Of a stretch of DNA of 64,000 nt, positions 59,026 through 64,000 are shown piece by piece. Made by a program: the position numbers and the translations under genes. How positions within the stretch are numbered: the first letter of the stretch is position 1; the number at the start of each line of letters is the position of its first letter. Source of the DNA: UBA1447 sp964612185 (lineage in GTDB: Bacteria > Bacillota > Clostridia > Oscillospirales > Acutalibacteraceae); contig CAZTCR010000009.1 in the NCBI GenBank assembly GCA_964612185.1, positions 24,741-88,740 on the forward strand, given 5' to 3'. The notes under the pieces are model-generated. The model searched no databases, was not told the origin of the DNA, and was given only the letters and a program-made list of their open reading frames with translations.

Positions 59026-60195
59026 TTACCCGTCGGCGTTCCTTTTCCGGCGGATGATAACCGCCGCAAGGGTAAACAGACCCGCAATAAATGCCAGCTG
59101 CACAAGGAGTTCCGCGGACATGAAGCCGACAGAAAAACCGGTTGTCAGGTCCGCGGAGTCAATTAAATGATTCCCGCGGACATACCAGTAGGTCGGTAAA
59201 AAGCGGGCGATTTTGAGCACCGGTTCACCGAGCATGGCCTGCGGCACAAATACACCGCTGATAAAACTCAGCCCGAGCGAAAGCACATTGACAATCGCCG
59301 CCTGCGCCCCGCGGCTTTTGGTCAGGTTGCCAACCAAAAAACTGATGGCGACACAAACGAGGGTATAAGTCAGGGTGTTAATCGCGTAATAGACGCCCCC
59401 GGCGTTAAAAAGCGATTTGCCGAACATCAAAAAAGCCAATAGGAAAAGCAGCAGCCAGGCCGCTAATGCAAAGAGCGTATTGCCGAGGATAAGCTGAAGA
59501 TTCATGCTCTTCGCGGACAGCGGCGAAGCGGAGTTCCGCCTTTTGAGTGCCCGGTTTTGAAATGAAATCATAAAGGAAGTAACCCCGAGCACGATAATCG
59601 CAAACAGTGAATAGGCAAAGTAATTGAAAAAAAAGACACTGGAAGGCGCGATGTCTGTTTGGGTTTGTTCGGTTTTCATGGTGACCGCCGCCGTCTGCGC
59701 AAGGTCCGCCGCTACATGCCGCACGATTTCATCCTGCGAGGCTTCGGGCAAATACCGGGCATAAACCGCTGCAGCGTCGCAGTAGCGGGTGATCAGGTAG
59801 TCGGTGTATACCGCGTCGTAAGAGTCCGGAATCATCGTCCGCTGCGCCTGCATCGTGCCGCCGGACAAAAGGCTTTGTGTAAACCCGTCCGGGATTTGGA
59901 GGATGTAGGAAACTTTTCGGAAAAACAGCGCATCCTGCCTGGCATCCTGCGTGTCGTTAATCGGTATGATATGCGCGTTTTTACCGAGGTAGTCCAACAG
60001 CCCGTCCAAAACCGCGCTTTGTTTGTCCTGTGAAAACACGGCGATATGGGGCATGGAACCCGTAAAATCCTCAACGGCGCTGCCTGTCCCCATGCGGGAA
60101 AACGCAACGGACAGCCCCGCAAAAATGACCAGGTAAATCATCATCTGCGGTATGTTTTTCTTGATGATTTTAAAATAGGCTTTAAATACTTGCAT
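59026..60195 (-). CDS. ABC-2 type exporter permease, subunit 2
   Basis: A 389-residue ABC-2 permease with one N-terminal helix (MMIYLVIFAGLSVAFS), a ~150-residue extracytoplasmic domain and five to six C-terminal helices. SKSMNLQLILGNTLFALAAWLLLF and QAAIVNVLSLGLSFISGVFVPQ are typical. Overlaps the upstream permease gene by 14 nt. It should pair with it and the ATPase to form an exporter for a peptide, drug or polymer. Confidence 0.9.
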   Translation of the reverse strand: MQVFKAYFKIIKKNIPQMMIYLVIFAGLSVAFSRMGTGSAVEDFTGSMPHIAVFSQDKQSAVLDGLLDYLGKNAHIIPINDTQDARQDALFFRKVSYILQIPDGFTQSLLSGGTMQAQRTMIPDSYDAVYTDYLITRYCDAAAVYARYLPEASQDEIVRHVAADLAQTAAVTMKTEQTQTDIAPSSVFFFNYFAYSLFAIIVLGVTSFMISFQNRALKRRNSASPLSAKSMNLQLILGNTLFALAAWLLLFLLAFLMFGKSLFNAGGVYYAINTLTYTLVCVAISFLVGNLTKSRGAQAAIVNVLSLGLSFISGVFVPQAMLGEPVLKIARFLPTYWYVRGNHLIDSADLTTGFSVGFMSAELLVQLAFIAGLFTLAAVIIRRKRNADG

Positions 60196-61339
60196 ATTTC
60201 AGCCTCCTTAAACGAAAAACGCTTACAACCGAGAACAAGGCGGTGAACGCCCAGAGCAACCCGAGGTTGATGAAGTAGCGGGTATGCGTTTCGTAGTAGT
60301 ACAAGGCATAAAAGCCGTCCGTAATCACATTGACGGGGTTGAGGTATGCCAGCGCGGGGACGGCGTTGGTAACATCGTATTTGACCTGAACAAACATCAT
60401 CCCCGCCAAAAAAGACATCACCATGGTCGTGCTGATCAGTATACCCGATTTTATTCCTTCGCCGCCTTTGACCAAAATACCCAGCATGGTGCCAAAGGCC
60501 ACACCCGTGATGCAACCCGACAAACAAAACAGCAGGATATACCCGATTTGCGGCCCGAAATCCACCCGGATAACAAACGCCAGGTAGGCCAGCAGCAACA
60601 AAATGGCAGAGAACTGTACCAGGGTTGCGGCAGACAGGGAAGTTAAAAAGATTTTTAACTTGCGTGTGGGCGAAACATTGACACGGGCTGCCTGCTTGGA
60701 AAGATTTGCCTGAATCGCGTTGACTTCCTTCATCCCCTGGAAGCCCCCGTAAAAACACGCCATGGCGATGATGGTGTAAAAATAGACCAGTGTGTTGTCC
60801 GGTGTAACCGGCGAGGCGTTCACCTCTTGAATGCGCGTTTTTCCCGCTCCGAGCGATTCAAAAAGCCCCTGTCCGGGTGCGTCGGGGTTGCCGGCAAGTA
60901 TGCTCATCACCATTGACGATGTCTGCCGATACTGGTCAAAGAACGATTTGATGATGGTTTGGTTCATCCCGGACTTTTTAAAAGTCAGGCGGGGGCCGCC
61001 GTCCATATTCAGTATGCCCGAAACCTCGCCTGCGTGCAGCAGCTCTTCCGCATCCTCCTGCGCAACCACATGCAAAACAAAAAACGGTGCTTCCTGCCCG
61101 CTTGCCCCGCCCTCGCCGGAAGCGCCCGCAAGGATTTTTTTGATTTCCGCATTGTCGCGGTAAGCCTGATTGTCCACCACCGCGAGCGGAACAGACCGGA
61201 ATATTTCTTGTTCGTTCAGGTTGGAAAACGCGAAGTTAAACAGCGTCGCGAGGACTATCGGGAACAGCAGTGTCCAAAACATCATCTCTTTATCCCGGAT
61301 GACGCATCGTAATCGATATTTGAATATATGCTTAAACAT
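60182..61339 (-). CDS. ABC-2 type exporter permease, subunit 1
   Basis: A 385-residue permease with the same layout as subunit 2: N-terminal helix (MMFWTLLFPIVLATLFNFAF), a large outer domain, and C-terminal helices with VNASPVTPDNTLVYFYTIIAMACFYGGFQGM and GILVKGGEGIKSGILISTTMVMSFLAGMMFV. ATG 61339 follows AGGGGGG. Gap of 12 nt from the ATPase gene. Substrate unknown. Confidence 0.9.
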   Translation of the reverse strand: MFKHIFKYRLRCVIRDKEMMFWTLLFPIVLATLFNFAFSNLNEQEIFRSVPLAVVDNQAYRDNAEIKKILAGASGEGGASGQEAPFFVLHVVAQEDAEELLHAGEVSGILNMDGGPRLTFKKSGMNQTIIKSFFDQYRQTSSMVMSILAGNPDAPGQGLFESLGAGKTRIQEVNASPVTPDNTLVYFYTIIAMACFYGGFQGMKEVNAIQANLSKQAARVNVSPTRKLKIFLTSLSAATLVQFSAILLLLAYLAFVIRVDFGPQIGYILLFCLSGCITGVAFGTMLGILVKGGEGIKSGILISTTMVMSFLAGMMFVQVKYDVTNAVPALAYLNPVNVITDGFYALYYYETHTRYFINLGLLWAFTALFSVVSVFRLRRLKYASI

Positions 61340-61351
61340 GACGCGTCCCCC

Positions 61352-62284
61352 CTAATCCCGCAGGTCTTTACCGGTGATTGTCAAAAACACATCGTTGAGC
61401 GTCGGCATTTCCGAATAAACGCCGCTGTACTGCAGCCCTTGCTGCTGCAGATAATCCAGCAAGTGGCGCAGATTGTTTTGACCTTTGCCGAATTTTAATA
61501 CCGTTTGCGTTTGGTTGCAAGCAACCTCCCGGACCCCGGGCAGCGTTTTGAGCGCGTCGATGTCCGCCGGGGTGAGGTTTTGGATGTCCAGCGTAATTTT
61601 TTCGCCAAGGTCGATGCCGGCTTTCAGTTCTTCTTTGGTGCCGAGCGCAACCGTTTTGCCGTTTTCCATAATCGCGATTCTGGTGCAGATTTGCTCCACC
61701 TCTTCCATATAATGCGAGGTGTAGATAATCGTCGCGCCCCGGCGGTTGAGTTCCTCAATACCCTCCAAAATTTTATTGCGGCTCTGCGGGTCCACACCGA
61801 CCGTCGGCTCGTCCAGAATAATCAGTTTCGGCTTGTGCGCGATTCCGCAGGCAATATTCAGGCGCCGCAGCAGCCCGCCGCTGAGTTTTTTGGGGTAAAA
61901 CTTGCGGAACTCGCCAATCTCGACAAAATCGATGGCTTCCTCAACGAGTTTTTTGCGTTCCTCTTTGTCCTTGATGTAAAGGCCGCAAAAATAGTCGATG
62001 TTTTCGTAAACGGTCAATTCATCAAACACGGCCACATCCTGAAAAATGATGCCGATGTCTTTTTTAATATCATAGGCGGTCGGCGACATCGGTTTACCGA
62101 AAATCTCGATCGTCCCCTCCTGATAACGCAGCAACGAAAGGAGGCAATGGATGGTGGTGGATTTACCCGAACCGTTCGGGCCGAGCAACCCGAACACCTC
62201 GCCCTCTTTGACCTCCATGTTCAGATGATCGACTGCTGTCAGCGAGCCGTATTTTTTGGTCAGATTCTTCACTTGAACAATCAT
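61352..62284 (-). CDS. ABC exporter ATP-binding subunit
   Basis: A 310-residue ATPase of the DrrA/CcmA type: Walker A GPNGSGKSTT (~37-46), signature LSGGLLRRL, Walker B KLIILDEPTVGVD, switch His in TSHYMEE. The C-terminal ~80 residues are the extra DUF4162-type domain found in drug and antibiotic exporters (LKAGIDLGEKITLDIQN..). ATG 62284 with AAAGGAGA upstream. First gene of a three-gene operon under the promoter at 62382-62410. Confidence 0.94.
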   Translation of the reverse strand: MIVQVKNLTKKYGSLTAVDHLNMEVKEGEVFGLLGPNGSGKSTTIHCLLSLLRYQEGTIEIFGKPMSPTAYDIKKDIGIIFQDVAVFDELTVYENIDYFCGLYIKDKEERKKLVEEAIDFVEIGEFRKFYPKKLSGGLLRRLNIACGIAHKPKLIILDEPTVGVDPQSRNKILEGIEELNRRGATIIYTSHYMEEVEQICTRIAIMENGKTVALGTKEELKAGIDLGEKITLDIQNLTPADIDALKTLPGVREVACNQTQTVLKFGKGQNNLRHLLDYLQQQGLQYSGVYSEMPTLNDVFLTITGKDLRD

Positions 62285-62351
62285 AACATTCTCCTTTTAT
62301 ATCTTCGTGCGCGCGCGGGATGTGTGCTGCCTCTGCCTTGCGGACACTGTG

Positions 62352-62410
62352 TTTATGCACTGCATAAAATTTATTTTTTTAATCATATCACATTTTTTAA
62401 TATACTTCAA
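62352..62410 (-). promoter_or_regulatory. Promoter and palindrome of the ABC-2 operon
   Basis: Minus strand: TTGAAG (62410-62405), 17 nt, TATGAT (62387-62382). A perfect palindrome TTTATGCA-C-TGCATAAA (62352-62368) lies 14 nt downstream of the -10 box, inside the early transcribed region, as a repressor site would. No regulator gene is adjacent. Confidence 0.65.
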
Positions 62411-62442
62411 ACAGGATATTAAACCAAAATGCTATATAGTAT

Positions 62443-62471
62443 TTGAAACCTGAAAACCAATATGTTACAAT
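62443..62471 (+). promoter_or_regulatory. Promoter of the NERD-domain gene
   Basis: TTGAAA (62443-62448), 17 nt, TACAAT (62466-62471). Downstream, CCGATTCG and CGAACCGG form an imperfect palindrome (~62482-62504), a possible operator. Confidence 0.65.
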
Positions 62472-62572
62472 ACCTATAATTCCGATTCGTACAAATCGAA
62501 CCGGAGTATTGGAATACGTTTTCCCCTAGTCCCAGCCGTTCTTAATATTTATTTGAAGTGGAGATGTGTTAT

Positions 62573-63535
62573 TTGGGTTTGTTTGACAAAATTAAAGGTC
62601 CGGTGTTCCTTAAAGACAACAGCGATGCTGAAAGGCATCTTGAAATTTTGAAAGAACTCCAGAAAACTGCTGCCGGCGAAAACGCAGAAGCTGTTGAAAA
62701 ACAGATTCGCCTAACTGAAGCCGGGATTGTCGGAGAAAAACAAGTTCGGTTTGAGCTTGAAACCAGCCATATTCCTATGTATGTGATACATGATCTTTAC
62801 CTCGAGCACGATGGATTGTCCGCACAGATTGACTATCTGATTATCACACGCAAACGCCAGTTCGTCATCGAATGTAAAAATCTGTATGGCGATATTGAAA
62901 TCAACAGTTCCGGCGACTTTATTAGAACGCTCACCTATGGCCGCCATACAAAAAAGGAGGGCATCTACTCACCCATTACGCAGAATAGACGCCATATGGA
63001 ACTGATAAAACAAATACGCGGTGGGGATAGAGGTGCGATTGCTCGCGTTCTATTTGAGAAGAATTTTTTCAACAATTACCGCTCCGTGGTGGTACTGTCA
63101 AACCCCAAAACGGTATTGAATGCAAAATACGCGAAAAGGGAAGTTCGCGATCAGGTTATCCGTGCCGACCAACTTGCGGAATACATCAGAAAGGTGAATG
63201 CCGAGCCGGAGGCAGTTGCTTCCAGTGAAAAGGATATGGAAGCTCTTGCACAGTATTTTATGGGTATCGGCAAGCAGCCGAAGGTTGATTATACAGAAAA
63301 ATTACGCACAAATGTAGAAACTGCAAGCAGAGCACAACCGGCACAAGTTGAAGTGCTTCCCGCAGCTGAAGAAGTTAAAACTCCCGACCCCAAATCCTCA
63401 GCCGGTGATGTGGTTTGTCCCAGGTGCGGAGCGGCGATGGTTCGCCGGAAAGCGACTAAAGGCGCAAATGCGGACAAGGAGTTTTTCGGATGTTCGACTT
63501 ACCCAAAATGCAGAGGTATAATTAGTATCCCATAA
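62573..63535 (+). CDS. NERD nuclease-related protein with topoisomerase-type zinc ribbon
   Basis: A 320-residue protein. Start TTG 62573, 9 nt after GGAG, giving the family-typical MGLFDKIKGPVFLKDNSD; an upstream GTG (62558) is less likely. The NERD domain has the PD-(D/E)XK-like residues in LSAQIDYLIITRKRQFVIECKNLYGDIE (Asp then Glu-Cys-Lys). A charged linker follows, then a C-terminal zinc ribbon with two Cys pairs, CPRCGAAM..CSTYPKCRGI, as in the DNA topoisomerase I tail. Such proteins occur near DNA-processing and defence genes. Located 207 nt before a second CRISPR array. Confidence 0.9.
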   Translation: MGLFDKIKGPVFLKDNSDAERHLEILKELQKTAAGENAEAVEKQIRLTEAGIVGEKQVRFELETSHIPMYVIHDLYLEHDGLSAQIDYLIITRKRQFVIECKNLYGDIEINSSGDFIRTLTYGRHTKKEGIYSPITQNRRHMELIKQIRGGDRGAIARVLFEKNFFNNYRSVVVLSNPKTVLNAKYAKREVRDQVIRADQLAEYIRKVNAEPEAVASSEKDMEALAQYFMGIGKQPKVDYTEKLRTNVETASRAQPAQVEVLPAAEEVKTPDPKSSAGDVVCPRCGAAMVRRKATKGANADKEFFGCSTYPKCRGIISIP

Positions 63536-63600
63536 CAAATCTTCCACTGAAACTAAGCTTGATAAGTGTATTGTGCATATCAGATATTTTAGGTATAAAA

Positions 63601-63636
63601 ACCACCTAACAAAGCATTACGCGCTTGTTTGGTGGT
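63601..63636 (+). terminator. Terminator after the NERD gene
   Basis: ACCACCTAACAAAGC pairs with GCTTGTTTGGTGGT with one bulge, then AGTTTTATATT. Confidence 0.7.
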
Positions 63637-63742
63637 AGTTTTATATTAATCTCTAATATTAGATAGCCGTAACCGCCCCTGTCTTCGCACCTTCTCACAG
63701 GAGACAACCGAAATCTGCGTAAAATGACTTGTCGTATCAATA

Positions 63743-64000
63743 ATTTCAATCCACGCCCCCGCGCGGGGGGCGACTGCCTTAGTTCTTAAACTTGTTTTAT
63801 CAGCAAAAATTTCAATCCACGCCCCCGCGCGGGGGGCGACCCGCATTTCTCGCAGCAACCCAGACAGTCTCAACATTTCAATCCACGCCCCCGCGCGGGG
63901 GGCGACGTTGACCGCACAGGAATACAAAGCAATCGGGCAATTTCAATCCACGCCCCCGCGCGGGAGGCGACCTTTGCATGACGAAATAGTATCCAATCCG
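63743..64000 (-). CRISPR. Second CRISPR array (I-C-like repeats), continuing beyond the window
   Basis: Four 32-nt repeats start at 63743, 63809, 63875 and 63940; plus-strand form starts ATTTCAATCCACGCCCCC and ends GGGGGGCGAC. Spacers are 34, 34 and 33 nt, and a fourth spacer is cut by the window end. The fourth repeat has one change (GGGAGG). Read on the minus strand the repeat is GTCGCCCCCCGCGCGGGGGC then GTGGATTGAAAT, the design of type I-C repeats, so the leader and cas genes should lie beyond 64000. This system differs from the III-A array in repeat length, sequence and stem. Confidence 0.95.

Noticed and set aside
63646..63927. 93-codon minus-strand ORF with repeated VAPRAGAWIEI
   Set aside because: It is a read-through of the I-C-like CRISPR repeats.

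Overview
The window looks like chromosomal DNA of an anaerobic Clostridia-type Firmicute. The evidence is GC-balanced coding sequence, strong purine-rich ribosome sites, TTG and GTG starts, TTGaca-17-TAtaaT promoters in AT-rich gaps, a CGAAC-N4-GTTCG LexA box, GPH-family sugar symporters, an ECF S component, and a secreted Big/dockerin-like surface protein. No rRNA, tRNA or transposase gene was found. The species cannot be named from this window.

Layout. 1-10 kb: a truncated glycosidase-like propeller gene, an aquaporin, an unrecognised TIM-barrel-like protein, a multi-hairpin intergenic element, a GNAT enzyme, and two [surface protein + small membrane protein] units, one of them decayed. 10-19 kb: a ParE/Phd-type toxin-antitoxin pair, a MarR-controlled heterodimeric ABC exporter whose large subunit has a ~700-residue repeat insertion, and an acyl-CoA synthetase with a structured leader. 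19-35 kb: a carbohydrate/metabolite region with GPH symporters, a secreted metallophosphoesterase, an ECF S component, a CofE-like ligase, a PRC-barrel protein, and two tandem beta-helix enzymes followed by their own GPH symporter. 35-48 kb: a defence block with a DUF4143 ATPase behind 23-bp repeats, then a complete type III-A CRISPR locus on the minus strand in the order cas10-csm2-csm3-csm4-csm5-cas1-cas2-leader-array-cas6-csm6. 48-64 kb: a glmS 3' tail remnant, a UroD-like methyltransferase with a GPH symporter, a Fic protein, an SOS-controlled dinB operon, an AbiE-type toxin-antitoxin pair, a ceramidase-like secreted enzyme, an AI-2E family protein, an ABC-2 exporter, a NERD nuclease-like protein, and the start of a second CRISPR array with I-C-like repeats that runs off the window.

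How it fits together. Four GPH symporters of two types sit beside secreted or cytoplasmic enzymes, which suggests uptake of substrates released or modified by the neighbouring enzyme. The III-A locus appears intact: Cas10 has HD and GGDD motifs, Csm3 has its cleavage Asp, Csm6 has a HEPN RxxxxH motif, and cas1 and cas2 are complete. The array is most likely read on the minus strand, from the cas2 side toward cas6, and the last repeat merges with the cas6 ribosome-binding site. The observations most worth following are the ABC subunit with six ~95-residue extracytoplasmic repeats, the repeat/cas6 fusion, the glmS tail beside the CRISPR locus, and the 23-bp repeats built into the DUF4143 ATPase promoter.
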